In this document: positions 9,044 to 18,583 of the stretch, in pieces
How the letters are laid out: every line of letters begins with the position of its first letter
Numbering within the stretch: position 1 is the first letter of the stretch
Assembly: GCA_025353725.1 (NCBI GenBank)
Contig: JANXOF010000012.1
Location: 248,001 to 312,000 of the forward strand
Source of the DNA: Polyangiaceae bacterium
Lineage (GTDB): Bacteria; Myxococcota_A; Polyangia; Polyangiales; Polyangiaceae
DNA length: 64,000 nucleotides
Direction: 5' to 3'
Notes under the pieces: model-generated
Databases searched by the model: none
Seen by the model: the letters and a program-made list of their open reading frames with translations, nothing else
Told to the model about the DNA's origin: nothing
Translations under genes and position numbers: made by a program

Positions 9044-10114
9044 TTGTCTCGCAGGTTTTACGCACGATCTTCAAGGTTCGGCACCCGTAAGCCGTTCGCA
9101 CTCAACTTACGTCTTGTGTTCCCCGTTGCCGGGCTTGTCGTCTGCACTGCATTGGGGTGCGGTCGGCGGTCAGGGACAAGCGAGTCGCCAAGCACAGCAC
9201 CGTCCGCAGTTCAGGTCGCGGCTTCGCTCATTGAGACTTCGCCGCCGCTCGTCACGCAAGGCGTCCCTTGTGACGCCCCGGGGCTGAGTTGTCTTCGTTT
9301 CGACTCGAATGAGGCCGCGTTTCGCTGGATTCTGTCGAAGCGGCCTCTCCTCCTTGCGGTTGGAGAAGCTCATGCCCAAAAGGGAACCGAGGCGGTCGCT
9401 TCGGCCACACGCCGATTCACGGAGTCGATGCTTCCGCTCCTGGAAGGTCGAGCTAGCGACCTCCTCGTCGAGGCTTGGGCTGCCGATCCGGCGTGTCAGG
9501 GAATGGTGAAACAAGTCGCTTCTGCACAGAAGCCAGTCACTCAGGCGCAAGCGCAGACCAACACGAACGAGTACGTCACGCTCGGAGTGCGCGCAAAAGC
9601 GTTGGGGATGACTCCCCATCTTCTGCGTCCGACGTGCGGTGATTTCGCAGACCTCGCCGACGCAGGCCCGGACGTCGTCACGTGGTCTCTCGGGCTTATC
9701 AAGCGACTGACCCAGGAGAGAGCGACGACGCTCTTCGAGCGAAATCAACGCGCTGGAGCGGAGAAGCTTGTCGTCACGTACGGCGGCGCCATGCACAACG
9801 ACCTCGAGCTCGCAGGCTCGCTCGGCCGCTATAGCTTTGGGCCCGAACTCGCGGCGTTGACAGGCGGGCAAATGATTGAGCTCGACCTCATCGTTCCCGA
9901 ATACATAAAAGAGACCGAGGTCTGGCAAAAACTTCCTTGGTTCGCGTCGTTTCAAGCGCTCCGTGCGCGGGACGGTTCTCAGCCGGGAACACCCGCGGGA
10001 AGGGCCCTACCGACGCTCTATCGTTTCGGGGAGCGCTCGTTTGTGCTTATTTTTGCCCCTTCGGCGGAGGGTGCGGCCCCTGATCGCGCCTCTGCGAAAC
10101 CTGAGACCCCATGA
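9044..10114 (+). CDS. TraB/ChaN-superfamily lipoprotein
   Basis: A 356-residue protein with a lipoprotein signal (VVCTALGC, C39) and a Ser/Thr/Pro linker. The mature part begins with LLLAVGEAHAQKG, matching the GExH motif of the TraB/GumN-ChaN-Tiki superfamily, and later has VVTYGGAMHNDLE with a second conserved His. Members are periplasmic or membrane proteins proposed to be metal-dependent hydrolases or haem-binding proteins; the activity here is unknown. The start is a TTG six bases after the previous stop, with no strong Shine-Dalgarno sequence, so translation may be coupled to the PilZ-methyltransferase gene. Confidence 0.72.
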   Translation: MSRRFYARSSRFGTRKPFALNLRLVFPVAGLVVCTALGCGRRSGTSESPSTAPSAVQVAASLIETSPPLVTQGVPCDAPGLSCLRFDSNEAAFRWILSKRPLLLAVGEAHAQKGTEAVASATRRFTESMLPLLEGRASDLLVEAWAADPACQGMVKQVASAQKPVTQAQAQTNTNEYVTLGVRAKALGMTPHLLRPTCGDFADLADAGPDVVTWSLGLIKRLTQERATTLFERNQRAGAEKLVVTYGGAMHNDLELAGSLGRYSFGPELAALTGGQMIELDLIVPEYIKETEVWQKLPWFASFQALRARDGSQPGTPAGRALPTLYRFGERSFVLIFAPSAEGAAPDRASAKPETP

Positions 10115-10189
10115 GGCGATGAGCCAAATTCACCCCTTTTTTGCGATTGGGGTTGTCAGTACCGCCCTTGATTTGCTTCCCTCTGCCGC

Positions 10190-12736
10190 ATGAGCAGCAC
10201 GCCCCTCATTCTTAGCCCGCCTTCGCCCGTCGGCAGCGATCCGAATTCGACTCCGCGCATCGAAGACGATCGCACGGGGATGGACGCCGCGACCCTTCGC
10301 CGCGCGTTTCTCGATCACCTTTCGTACTCTCTCGGCAAAGGAGCTCGTAACGCGACAGAGCTCGACCGGTTTGTGGCTCTCGCGCTGACCGTCCGCGACA
10401 GGCTCACGTATCGCTGGGCGCAAACTCAGGAGACCTACGCGCGCACCGACGCCAAGCGCATCTACTACCTTTCCGCCGAATTTCTTCTAGGTCGCGCACT
10501 CGTCAATAACCTTCACGCGCTCGACCTCCACGAAAAGGCAAAGACGCTTCTCAAGGGCGCGGGCCTCGACCTCGCCGATGTGCTGGAAGGCGAGCCCGAG
10601 CCCGGTCTTGGGAACGGCGGCCTCGGCCGCTTGGCCGCTTGTTTTCTCGACTCGATGGCGACGCTCGGCTACGCGGGCTACGGCTACGGCATTCGTTACG
10701 AGTTCGGCATTTTCGAGCAAGAAATAAAGAACGGGTGGCAGGTCGAGCGCCCGGACGCATGGCTTCGGTTCGGCAACCCGTGGGAATACGTAAGACCCGA
10801 ATACGCCGTGAGCGTGGAGTTTGGCGGGCGCGTCGAGGCGTTCACCAACGCGGCGGGCGACGCCTCGGCGCGCTGGGTCGACACGCACAAGGTGCTCGGC
10901 GTTCCCTTCGATACGCCTATCGCAGGATTCCGGAACGACACGGTAAACACGCTGCGTTTGTGGCAAGCGAGGGCCGGTAACGAGTTTGACCTCAAAGTGT
11001 TCAACGACGGCGACTACGTGCGCGCGGTCGAAGACAAGAACTCGAGTGAGGTCATATCGAAAGTGCTTTACCCGAACGATAGCAATCAAGCGGGTCGCGA
11101 CCTTCGTCTCAAGCAGGAGTACTTTTTCGTCGCGTGCGCCATTTCCGATATCGTTCGCCGGTATAAAAAGACGCATAAAAACTTTGACGACTTTGCGCAG
11201 AAAAACGCAATTCAGCTGAACGACACGCACCCGGCTATCGCCATTGCCGAGTTGATGCGCGTACTCGTCGATTTGCACAACGTTCCTTGGGATCGTGCGT
11301 GGGAGACCACTGTGGCTACGTGTGGATATACGAACCATACGCTGCTTTCTGAGGCGCTCGAGCGATGGCCCGTGGCGATGTTCGAACGGCTTCTCCCGCG
11401 GCATCTCCAGATTATCTACGAGATTAACCGTCGGTTCGTTCGCTCCGTCATGGCACGGTTCCCGGGGGACGACGCGCGCATTCGGCGCATGTCGATTATC
11501 GAGGAAGGAGCTGAAAAGACCGTCGCGATGGCGCACCTCGCCGTCGTCGGCTCGCACGCGGTAAACGGTGTTGCAGCCTTGCACACGGATCTTCTCAAGC
11601 GTGACGTGCTGCGCGACTTTGCCGAGATGACACCGGCAAAGTTCTCAAACAAGACGAACGGCGTGACGCCGCGTCGCTGGCTGTGGGCTTGCAATCCGCG
11701 TCTCGCCGCGCTCATTACGGAGGCTATCGGACCCTCGTGGGTGACGAACCTCGACAAGCTCGAAGACCTCTCGAAGTTCGCCGACGACGCTTCTTTCGTT
11801 GAGCGTGTGGGCGCTATCAAACGAGCGAACAAGGTCGACTTCGTCAAGTACTCGGCAGATACGTGGCAATTCCGGTTCGACCCAGACTCGCTTTTTGACG
11901 TACAGATAAAGCGTCTTCACGAGTACAAGCGGCAGCTTCTGAACGCCCTTCACGTCGTGCGCCTGTACCTTGACGCGAAGCGTGACGGGAAGATGCTCGC
12001 CGCGACGCCGCCGCGCACCGTGCTCTTCGGCGCGAAGGCCGCGCCCGGATACCGCGTGGCAAAGTTAATCGTTAAACTAATCAACAGTATTGCAGACGTC
12101 GTCAATAGTGACGTCGACCTTCAAGGTCGGCTCAAGGTAGCGTTTTTGCCAAACTACCGCGTCTCCCTCGCCGAGCGCATTATCCCAGCCGCAGACCTCT
12201 CCGAACAGATCTCGACCGCGGGAAAGGAGGCCTCCGGCACCGGCAACATGAAGCTGTCGATGAACGGGGCGCTGACCATCGGTACCCTCGACGGCGCGAA
12301 CGTCGAGATCCGTGACGCCGTGGGACCTGAAAACTTTTTTCTTTTCGGGCTCACGACGCCAGAGGTCCGCGACCTTCAGCGAACGGGGTATCGACCGCGC
12401 GCGGTGTACGAGAAGAACGAAAAACTGCGCGAGGTCGTCGACCTCATCGCGAACGGGTTTTTCAGTACGGAGGATCCGGCTCTTTTCCGCCCGCTCACCG
12501 ATTCCTTGCTCGACCACGATCCGTACATGATTCTCGAGGACTTCGACGGTTACGTGGCTTGCCAAAAGCGCGTGAGCGACGCCTTTCTCAACCCGGCCGC
12601 GTGGCACGCGATGTGTGTTCGGAACATTGCTAAAATGGGCATGTTCTCGTCAGACAGGACCATTCGCGAGTACGCGAGTGAAATCTGGGACGCGAAGCCC
12701 GTGGCCATCGAGCTGCGCCCTTACGACGGCACCTGA
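10190..12736 (+). CDS. glgP: Glycogen phosphorylase
   Basis: Removes glucose 1-phosphate from glycogen or maltodextrin with phosphate, using pyridoxal phosphate. The 848-residue length fits the GT35 family (usually 800-850). Clear family segments are YYLSAEFLLGR, GLGNGGLGRLAACFLDS, QLNDTHPAIAIAELMR and the PLP site SGTGNMKLSMNGALTIGT, whose MK lysine is at about residue 688. The N-terminal 40 residues are a less conserved extension. ATG 10190 directly precedes the family N-terminus. It appears to be a single gene; no glg genes lie alongside. Its end overlaps the convergent TerB-like gene by 16 bases. Confidence 0.98.
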   Translation: MSSTPLILSPPSPVGSDPNSTPRIEDDRTGMDAATLRRAFLDHLSYSLGKGARNATELDRFVALALTVRDRLTYRWAQTQETYARTDAKRIYYLSAEFLLGRALVNNLHALDLHEKAKTLLKGAGLDLADVLEGEPEPGLGNGGLGRLAACFLDSMATLGYAGYGYGIRYEFGIFEQEIKNGWQVERPDAWLRFGNPWEYVRPEYAVSVEFGGRVEAFTNAAGDASARWVDTHKVLGVPFDTPIAGFRNDTVNTLRLWQARAGNEFDLKVFNDGDYVRAVEDKNSSEVISKVLYPNDSNQAGRDLRLKQEYFFVACAISDIVRRYKKTHKNFDDFAQKNAIQLNDTHPAIAIAELMRVLVDLHNVPWDRAWETTVATCGYTNHTLLSEALERWPVAMFERLLPRHLQIIYEINRRFVRSVMARFPGDDARIRRMSIIEEGAEKTVAMAHLAVVGSHAVNGVAALHTDLLKRDVLRDFAEMTPAKFSNKTNGVTPRRWLWACNPRLAALITEAIGPSWVTNLDKLEDLSKFADDASFVERVGAIKRANKVDFVKYSADTWQFRFDPDSLFDVQIKRLHEYKRQLLNALHVVRLYLDAKRDGKMLAATPPRTVLFGAKAAPGYRVAKLIVKLINSIADVVNSDVDLQGRLKVAFLPNYRVSLAERIIPAADLSEQISTAGKEASGTGNMKLSMNGALTIGTLDGANVEIRDAVGPENFFLFGLTTPEVRDLQRTGYRPRAVYEKNEKLREVVDLIANGFFSTEDPALFRPLTDSLLDHDPYMILEDFDGYVACQKRVSDAFLNPAAWHAMCVRNIAKMGMFSSDRTIREYASEIWDAKPVAIELRPYDGT

Positions 12737-13140
12737 GGCGCGGTGGCGCGCGGGAGGAGCTCGCGAGCCACGTGTCGTAACTCTTCCCCGTCGCCGTCAG
12801 GTACCTGAGGCACGGAGTCGGGGGGAAGGAGCTCATCGAGCAGGGCGAACAGCTCCATCTCGCGCGCCATGATGCGACCGTCGGAGGCGATAGCGCGCAG
12901 CGCGACAGCGCGCACGGTTTCTGCAAGATTTCGTGGCACGCGGGTCGGGTCAACCTCTTCTCCCGCGGGCGGTGAAGAAAGGATTGCGGCGACGGTTGCG
13001 AGCGACGCGTCAGGTACGCCAAGCTCACGCGCGAGCCCGACGAAAAACGCCTGCTCCGTGTCGTCTACGTGAAGATCGGCCCATAGAAAAGACGCCGCGA
13101 AGCGCAGCACGCAGAGGCGGTCGTTTGGAGGGAGAAGCAT
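12721..13140 (-). CDS. TerB-like helical protein
   Basis: A 139-residue protein made of helices. The pattern FLWADLHVDDTEQAFFVGLARELGV followed by VALRAIASDGRIMAREMELFALLDELL resembles TerB/DjlA-N domains, in which acidic residues after the first and in the second helix pair (here D-x-D-D and SDGRI) may bind metal. TerB-type proteins associate with membranes and stress responses; the role here is unknown. ATG 13140 (MLLPPNDRL) is preferred over an in-frame start at 13185 that only adds a basic tail. The gene overlaps the end of glgP by 16 bases on the opposite strand. Confidence 0.7.
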   Translation of the reverse strand: MLLPPNDRLCVLRFAASFLWADLHVDDTEQAFFVGLARELGVPDASLATVAAILSSPPAGEEVDPTRVPRNLAETVRAVALRAIASDGRIMAREMELFALLDELLPPDSVPQVPDGDGEELRHVARELLPRATAPQVPS

Positions 13141-13306
13141 GGACCGCCGAAGGCAGCTCTCGTGCCGTGCGTGAAGGACTAGCAAACTCGCGAAAAACTC
13201 TTCTTAGCCGCATGGCGCCGTTGCCTCGAAGGGTGTCCCGAGACAGTGCGCGAAAGCCCAAATCGCCCTAACCACGCGGCACGTCCGTGTCGGGCACGCT
13301 TGTCGC

Positions 13307-14581
13307 TCACCGACGCGCGCGGACGACTCTCATCAACGCTGTTGCCGCGGCGCGGGCGAGTTCTTCGAGCGCTCGTATCGCGCTCCCCGTTTCTGTAAGG
13401 TCATCAGCGACTAAAACTACGATGGCTTTGCCGCTCACGAAAATAGGTGCGAGGGCCACGTTGTCCGACCCACCGCGAAGGAGCGCGCCGAACGACCCGT
13501 GCGCGTCGTCGGGCGGTATCGGACCAAGGTAAAAACCGTCCCGAACCGCCTGGTCGAAAACACTGCCGACATCGAAGGGCAGGTGCAGCGCGCGGAGAGT
13601 TGCCTCGTCGCTGAACTCCGGGGTGCACGTCCACCCGTGGTAGCCGTCCCTCTTCACCACGAACAGCGCGGCTTTGACGGCCACGACCCGCGCGCCGGTG
13701 AGAATGAGGTCGAGCATGGCGTCTCGCGAGGCGGCTTCGCGCAACGCGTCCACCACCGCGGCGACCTCCGGCGATCGGGCAAGACCTGCGTGCGAGCTGG
13801 GGGCCATCTCGGTCGGAACGGACGGCGGACTAGGGATGAAGGACGGCCCCAGCGCAGGGCGTTGGGTGATGGCCGCCCGCGCAAAGACGGCGTCATGCCT
13901 CCGCTCATTGACCTCGACGATCTGCCGGAAGGCCCCGGGTTCGACCGCGTATCCTTCGCCAAGCGCGGAGTCCGTCGGGTCGACCCACGGCGGCGGCCGT
14001 TGCGTCCCTCCGCTAACCGCACTCGTCGAGAACGCTCGACGCGTGAGCGGAATCGGAATCTCTGAGCCCAAACTGTTCGGCGCGGGTTCGGGGTCCGCGA
14101 GGGTTGGTGCGTCGTGGATGGGCGTACCCCACGGAGGGGTCGCACGTGAACGACGCGCTTCGAGAGCCTCCTCGATTGCGCCGACCGTCGCGCGAAACAG
14201 CCTGACACGAGCCCCAAGGTGAAAGGCAATTTCGTCAGCTGGGTGAGCGTCGGTGGGGTCCGCCACGACGACATCGACGACATCCACGGGATCGACGCAC
14301 ACGGCGGTCTTGTCGCGGCGAACGGGAATCGCTCGCAAGCGCCCGCAGAGGCCGGGCGGAAGTTGCGCAATGAGCGTCGCATCGGGCACGACCTCACGGA
14401 CGAAAGGTACGTCGCTGCGACCCAGGTATCGTTCGAGTACCTCGAATCCTAGGACCTCGGCTGCCGCCAGCGCGTGAACGAACGGCACACCCGTTTTGAC
14501 GGTCGCAAAGAGAGCGTCTGCGAGCGCTCGTCGAGGTGCGGCCTCTTCGCGAAGCAGTGCCTTGGTAAAGTCGTCGGACAC
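13307..14581 (-). CDS. MshEN (T2SSE N-terminal)-type protein with GAF-like C-terminus
   Basis: A 424-residue protein without an ATPase domain. Residues about 40-150 resemble the N-terminal domain of PilB/GspE/MshE (VLGFEVLERYLGRSDVPFV, RLRAIPVRRDKTAVCVDPVDVVDVV), a domain that in some relatives binds c-di-GMP. A Pro/Ser-rich linker follows (about 150-270), then a GAF-like domain (about 275-424: DALREAASRDAMLDLILTGA, KAALFVVKRDGYHGW, APIFVSGKAIVVLVADD). Such proteins recur in myxobacteria and may be regulators. It lies 20 bases downstream of ftsB on the same strand and may share its transcript. Confidence 0.72.
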   Translation of the reverse strand: MSDDFTKALLREEAAPRRALADALFATVKTGVPFVHALAAAEVLGFEVLERYLGRSDVPFVREVVPDATLIAQLPPGLCGRLRAIPVRRDKTAVCVDPVDVVDVVVADPTDAHPADEIAFHLGARVRLFRATVGAIEEALEARRSRATPPWGTPIHDAPTLADPEPAPNSLGSEIPIPLTRRAFSTSAVSGGTQRPPPWVDPTDSALGEGYAVEPGAFRQIVEVNERRHDAVFARAAITQRPALGPSFIPSPPSVPTEMAPSSHAGLARSPEVAAVVDALREAASRDAMLDLILTGARVVAVKAALFVVKRDGYHGWTCTPEFSDEATLRALHLPFDVGSVFDQAVRDGFYLGPIPPDDAHGSFGALLRGGSDNVALAPIFVSGKAIVVLVADDLTETGSAIRALEELARAAATALMRVVRARR

Positions 14582-14601
14582 GCGCTCAGACTATCAGGCG
14601 C

Positions 14602-14892
14602 TCACTTGCGCTCGAACTGGAAGACGACCTCGCTTTTCCGCACTAAGCCCAGCTGTTCACGCGCGATGCGCTCCACCGCCGCGGGGTTTTCCCTGAGCTC
14701 TTTCACGTCCGTACGGAGGCGCCCGACGTCACCGCGAAGGCTCGCGTTTTCGACCTCAACACCGCTGAGCTCGGTCTCCAACGCCCGCATTCGCGGTAGC
14801 CCTTGCGGCTCGAGCAGCAAAATAGGAACCGCGACGAGCGAGAGCATTAAGACGGCGAGAGGCAAGCCGCGAAGGAGGGACTCGTGCGCCAT
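14602..14892 (-). CDS. ftsB: Cell division protein FtsB/DivIC family
   Basis: A small bitopic membrane protein of about 96 residues. It has a short N-terminus, one transmembrane segment (LPLAVLMLSLVAVPILLL), a coiled coil with heptads (RMRALETELSGVEVENASLRGDVGRLRTDV) and the family ending NPAAVERIAREQLGLVRKSEVVF. FtsB works with FtsL and FtsQ to activate septal peptidoglycan synthesis. ATG 14892 gives the expected length; an in-frame start at 14985 would overlap the divergent gatB start. It is the first gene of a leftward pair with the MshEN protein. Confidence 0.9.
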   Translation of the reverse strand: MAHESLLRGLPLAVLMLSLVAVPILLLEPQGLPRMRALETELSGVEVENASLRGDVGRLRTDVKELRENPAAVERIAREQLGLVRKSEVVFQFERK

Positions 14893-14975
14893 CGAACACG
14901 TATCGTACTCGCGCCGTCGGTCGACGGACCAGTTCGCGGCGAAAATCGTCTCGAAAAACGATACGCTCCGCGCAC

Positions 14976-16448
14976 ATGTCACCACGCTGGGAGCCGGTCA
15001 TTGGTCTTGAGGTGCACTGCCAACTTCTTACGCGGACCAAGCTTTTCTGCCCTTGTCCGACAACGTTCGGGGCCCCACCCAACACCCATGTATGCCCGAC
15101 GTGCCTCGGCCTGCCCGGGGCGCTACCGGTCCTCAACGGTGAGGCGGTCGCTATGGCAGTGACCGCTGCACTTGCTCTCGGCTGTACGATTCGCGCGAAG
15201 AGTACGTTCTCGCGTAAAAATTACTTCTACCCTGACTTGCCAAAGGGCTACCAAATTACCCAGTTTGACGAGCCCTTTAGCGAAGGCGGGCATGTCGATT
15301 TAGAAGGAGCGTCAGGGGCTGCCGATGGGTCCGAAGGCAGCTGGAAGAGAGCTCGAATCCACCACATCCACATGGAGGAGGACGCCGGCAAAAACTCGCA
15401 CACGCGGGGCTCGGCGTCGGTCGTCGACTTGAATCGTGCGGGCGTGCCGCTCATCGAGATTGTGGGAGAGCCGGATCTCTCGAGTCCGCACGAAGCGTCG
15501 GAGTATTTGCGTGTTTTACGCGAAATCTTAGTCTTTGTTGGGGTCAATGACGGAAACCTCGAAGAGGGGTCTTTCCGCTGCGACGCCAACGTTTCGATAC
15601 GCCCCATCGGCGAGTCGAAGCTTGGCACGCGCGTTGAACTCAAAAACATCAACTCCTTTAAATTCGTCGAGAAAGCGATCGCGTCCGAAATCGAGCGTCA
15701 AAAAGAGGTGTTGGACGCCGGAGGTCACCTCACGCAAGAAACGCGCGGTTGGGACGAAGCCAATGGAACGACGTCTTCGCTTCGTAGCAAAGAGGCCGCG
15801 CAGGACTACCGGTTCTTCCCCGAGCCGGACCTGTTGCCCGTGATTCTCGACGACGCTTTCGTTGCCCGTAAGCGCGCCGATCTCCGAGAATTGCCGCGCG
15901 CAAAACGCGAGCGCTGGGTCACCGAGCTCGGGCTAACGCCGTACGCAGCGCAGGTGCTTACTCAGCACCCGGAGGTTGCATCGTTTTTCGAGGCGGCGGC
16001 GAACGGTTCGACTGACCCCGCGCACGCCGTTCGCGTGGCTAACTTTGTCCAGAGTGAGGTGCTGCGTGACGTCACGACGTACGGACAGGTGGCGCAGTTC
16101 CCCGTGGTCGCGCGCCAGGTGTCAGAGATCGTGGCCCTTGTCGCGACCGGAAAAGTAAGCGGAAAGCAGTCAAAAGAACTTTATCTTCTCTTGAAAGCAC
16201 GAGGCTCCGAGGTGTCCACGGCCTCGGTTGTCGCGGAGCTCGGAATGGCGCAAGTGACAGACGTAAACGTGATCGAATCGGCGTGCGCGAAGGCGTTTGC
16301 CGCGCATCCGCGGCAGGCGGAGCAACTTCGTGCGGGGAAGGAGGCGTTGTTCGGCTTCTTCGTCGGCCAGGTGATGAAGGCGACGAAGGGAAGCGCCCAC
16401 CCACAACTCGTCAACGACACGCTGAAGCGCCTTCTCGCGGCGACCTAG
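14976..16448 (+). CDS. gatB: Asp-tRNA(Asn)/Glu-tRNA(Gln) amidotransferase subunit B
   Basis: Subunit B of the GatCAB amidotransferase, which binds mischarged Glu-tRNA(Gln) or Asp-tRNA(Asn), phosphorylates the side chain and converts it to an amide. The 490-residue length is standard. Signatures: WEPVIGLEVHCQLLTRTKLFC at the start, CPTCLGLPGALPVLN with the zinc-type cysteines, FSRKNYFYPDLPKGYQITQF, and the GatB/YqeY C-terminal domain ending in GQVMKATKGSAHPQLVNDTL. gatA and gatC are not in the window. The stop codon lies in the first copy of a 10-base tandem repeat. Confidence 0.98.
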   Translation: MSPRWEPVIGLEVHCQLLTRTKLFCPCPTTFGAPPNTHVCPTCLGLPGALPVLNGEAVAMAVTAALALGCTIRAKSTFSRKNYFYPDLPKGYQITQFDEPFSEGGHVDLEGASGAADGSEGSWKRARIHHIHMEEDAGKNSHTRGSASVVDLNRAGVPLIEIVGEPDLSSPHEASEYLRVLREILVFVGVNDGNLEEGSFRCDANVSIRPIGESKLGTRVELKNINSFKFVEKAIASEIERQKEVLDAGGHLTQETRGWDEANGTTSSLRSKEAAQDYRFFPEPDLLPVILDDAFVARKRADLRELPRAKRERWVTELGLTPYAAQVLTQHPEVASFFEAAANGSTDPAHAVRVANFVQSEVLRDVTTYGQVAQFPVVARQVSEIVALVATGKVSGKQSKELYLLLKARGSEVSTASVVAELGMAQVTDVNVIESACAKAFAAHPRQAEQLRAGKEALFGFFVGQVMKATKGSAHPQLVNDTLKRLLAAT

Positions 16449-16470
16449 AGCGACCTAGAGCGACGTAGAG
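16441..16470. repeat. 10-base tandem repeat, three copies
   Basis: CGACCTAGAG occurs three times (third copy with one change), starting in the last codons of gatB and including its stop. The unit is not a multiple of three. The second and third copies carry further in-frame or out-of-frame TAG triplets. Confidence 0.9.
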
Positions 16471-16485
16471 CCAAGCTTACAAGTG

Positions 16486-18012
16486 ATGAACAAGTCACCC
16501 TCAGGCTTTCCTGTTCCGCCCCTCTCGATGCCTCTTGGTGTCGCTGTCGCGAGGGGCCGCGTGCTCATCGTCGACGACAACGCCGAGCTGGTAGAGGCGC
16601 TCCGCGGAGTGCTCGCCTCAGGTCTGCCCGGTCTTCACATCGAGAGCGCAGCCAACGGCGTCGCCGCTTTGGATATCGCGAAAAAGGGGTTTGACGTCGC
16701 CATCGTCGACGTGAAACTTCCAGACGTAAGCGGCATTGATTTGATACGCCCATTGCACGCGGCCTCACCGCTCGGCGAGGTCTTGTTGCTCACCGGATGT
16801 GCGAGTGTCGACGCGGCTCTCGGAGCGCTTCGGAGCGGCGCGTTTGCGTTCGTTCTCAAATCCTTTAGGCCCGAGGAGCTCATCTCCCTTGTCGAACAGG
16901 CCATAGGTAAAGTGCAGCTCAAACGAGAGCGCGAAGAGCTCGAGCGACGTTACCGCGATCTCGTCGAGGTGACCGACGTGCTTGTCTTCGCGCTCGATGG
17001 CGAAGATCGGGTAGCCCTCATGAATCGAAAGGCGGCGAGCATGGTCCATACGGTGCCCGAACACGCCCTCGGTAGGCCTTTTCTCGAGGCTTGGTTGCCG
17101 CCGGAAGACCGCAGCGGATTGCGCGCGGCGATCGCCGGAACCCGTGCAGGTCTCGGTCACCACCGTCCGCATGACGTCGAGACAGGGTTCGTCGACCAGA
17201 GCGTGCCTTCCACCTCGCGGCGCCGCGTCCGCTGGCACTTATCGTGTTCGCCCGAACCGGCAGGGCTCGTGTATGGAATTGGTATCGACATCACGGAGCG
17301 GCGGGCGCTCGAAAAGCGCGCCGCCGACGCCGAGGCGCTCTCGGCCATGGGCGAACTCGCGATGAACCTCGCGCACGAAATTCGAAACCCGCTCAATGCT
17401 GCCGTCTTGCAGCTTCATCTGTTGAACCGAAACCTCGATCGCCTCGAGGCTGAGGCGTCAACGCGTGCGGCGTTGAAGGATCGCGTGCGTATCGTCGGAG
17501 ACGAGGTCGGGCGCTTAAACCGTTTGCTGACGGAGTTTTTGGAACTCGCACGCCCGCGCGGCATCGCTCGTGAGCCGGTGCACATCCCGCGCTTGATTGA
17601 CGAAGTGCTCGATCTCGAGGCAGAAAGCGCGACGGGGAGGGGAATTGCTATTCTCCGTCACATTCCCGACGATGGCTGCGTCGCCATTGGCGATCGCGAA
17701 AAGCTAAAGCAAGTGGCTATCAACATTGTAGTCAATGCCCTCGAGGCCATGAAGCACGGCGGCGTGCTGACCGTGACGGTGAGACACGCGGGTGAGAGCG
17801 TCGTTCTGGTCGTCGACGACACCGGGCCCGGTATCGACGCGGCGGTGCTCACGAGTGTGTTTGACCCATTTTTCACGACGAAAGAAGCCGGTACGGGACT
17901 CGGTCTCTCAATCGTGAGAAAAATCGTCGACCAGCACGGGGGCGACGTCATCATCGACAGCGTTCAAGGTCGCGGGGCGCGCGTCACCGTCTCGATTCCG
18001 ATGGGTCGCTAG
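16486..18012 (+). CDS. Receiver-PAS-histidine kinase
   Basis: A 508-residue cytoplasmic signalling protein. Counting from ATG 16486: receiver domain about 25-140 with D30/D31, phospho-acceptor D75, T103 and K125 all present; a short coiled coil; a PAS domain about 155-270; a HisKA helix with H297 in LAHEIRNPL; and an HATPase domain with the DDTGPG, FDPFFTTKEAGTGLGL boxes. The N-terminal receiver suggests that an upstream kinase controls this one. No response regulator gene lies next to it, so the downstream partner is unknown. GTG 16483 immediately precedes the ATG and is an alternative start. Confidence 0.95.
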   Translation: MNKSPSGFPVPPLSMPLGVAVARGRVLIVDDNAELVEALRGVLASGLPGLHIESAANGVAALDIAKKGFDVAIVDVKLPDVSGIDLIRPLHAASPLGEVLLLTGCASVDAALGALRSGAFAFVLKSFRPEELISLVEQAIGKVQLKREREELERRYRDLVEVTDVLVFALDGEDRVALMNRKAASMVHTVPEHALGRPFLEAWLPPEDRSGLRAAIAGTRAGLGHHRPHDVETGFVDQSVPSTSRRRVRWHLSCSPEPAGLVYGIGIDITERRALEKRAADAEALSAMGELAMNLAHEIRNPLNAAVLQLHLLNRNLDRLEAEASTRAALKDRVRIVGDEVGRLNRLLTEFLELARPRGIAREPVHIPRLIDEVLDLEAESATGRGIAILRHIPDDGCVAIGDREKLKQVAINIVVNALEAMKHGGVLTVTVRHAGESVVLVVDDTGPGIDAAVLTSVFDPFFTTKEAGTGLGLSIVRKIVDQHGGDVIIDSVQGRGARVTVSIPMGR

Positions 18013-18383
18013 CCTCGTGTTCCCGTGGCGGCGCCTCCTCCGCAGAATGCCGCGAGAGTCGACCCGACGTGCCAGAGTAACATAAACTCGGTCGAAACAC
18101 GTTCTTCGATAAACTATAGGTGACTCCCCGCCGTCGCCGCGGATGGCCGAGCCGCTCCCGGTAGGACCGTTGGTGCATGAGTGGCGAGCCAGGTCAAAAC
18201 GCGTGCGTGAGGACTTCTTCGAGCGCGTGTACTATACACTTTACGGTCCTCGGCTGGCGATGTCCGAAGGTCGGCTCCACCCGACGGCCAACGCGCACGA
18301 TCGACCGGCTTGGACTTTATTTCAAAGCCACTACTTCAAAGCCACGGGCCGCGTTGTGTCCCTCGCTGAAGAGATAGGCGCTG
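18013..18383. other. Long intergenic region without a convincing gene
   Basis: No frame here has the composition or a motif that supports a gene. The only structure seen is TTCAAAGCCAC repeated at 18321-18331 and 18335-18345. The longest frame (18143-18562, plus strand) runs through the direct repeat and has no recognisable domain. Confidence 0.5.
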
Positions 18384-18384
18384 G

Positions 18385-18486
18385 AGTACAGCCCGTCCGT
18401 AACATTTCTCGTAAATCGGTAGTGGCTTGTAACGAGCGTGCATCACTAGCTTGTACCGATTCCAACTCCGAGACGGGGATCCGCCA
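18385..18486. repeat. Direct repeat, copy 1 of about 103 bases
   Basis: Matches 21395-21499 in the same orientation. The first 22 bases (from AGTACAGCCCGTCC to ACATT) are identical and roughly four in five of the rest match by eye. This copy also contains the inverted pair AATCGGTA (18414-18421) and TACCGATT (18454-18461), which copy 2 lacks. It lies beyond the 3' end of the repeat lipoprotein gene. Confidence 0.85.
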
Positions 18487-18583
18487 GCGCCAAGGCATGC
18501 CGCGCGGAGTGTCGCGACGAACGTCTCGGCGTGTCTTCTCGCGGCATGACTATCCTCAGTAGGCGCTTGCGGCCGCTTAAAAG

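Noticed and set aside
10487-11584. Long minus-strand open frame (365 codons) inside glgP
   Set aside because: It is antisense to a clear glycogen phosphorylase and has the His/Arg/Val-rich composition of a high-GC shadow frame.
15626-15642. TTGGCACG followed by TTG at sigma-54 spacing
   Set aside because: It lies inside gatB, lacks the full TTGCA element, and no gene starts nearby.
18143-18562. Plus-strand open frame of 139 codons with an ATG
   Set aside because: It runs through direct repeat copy 1, has no recognisable domain, and its second half is Arg/Ser-rich as in random high-GC frames.
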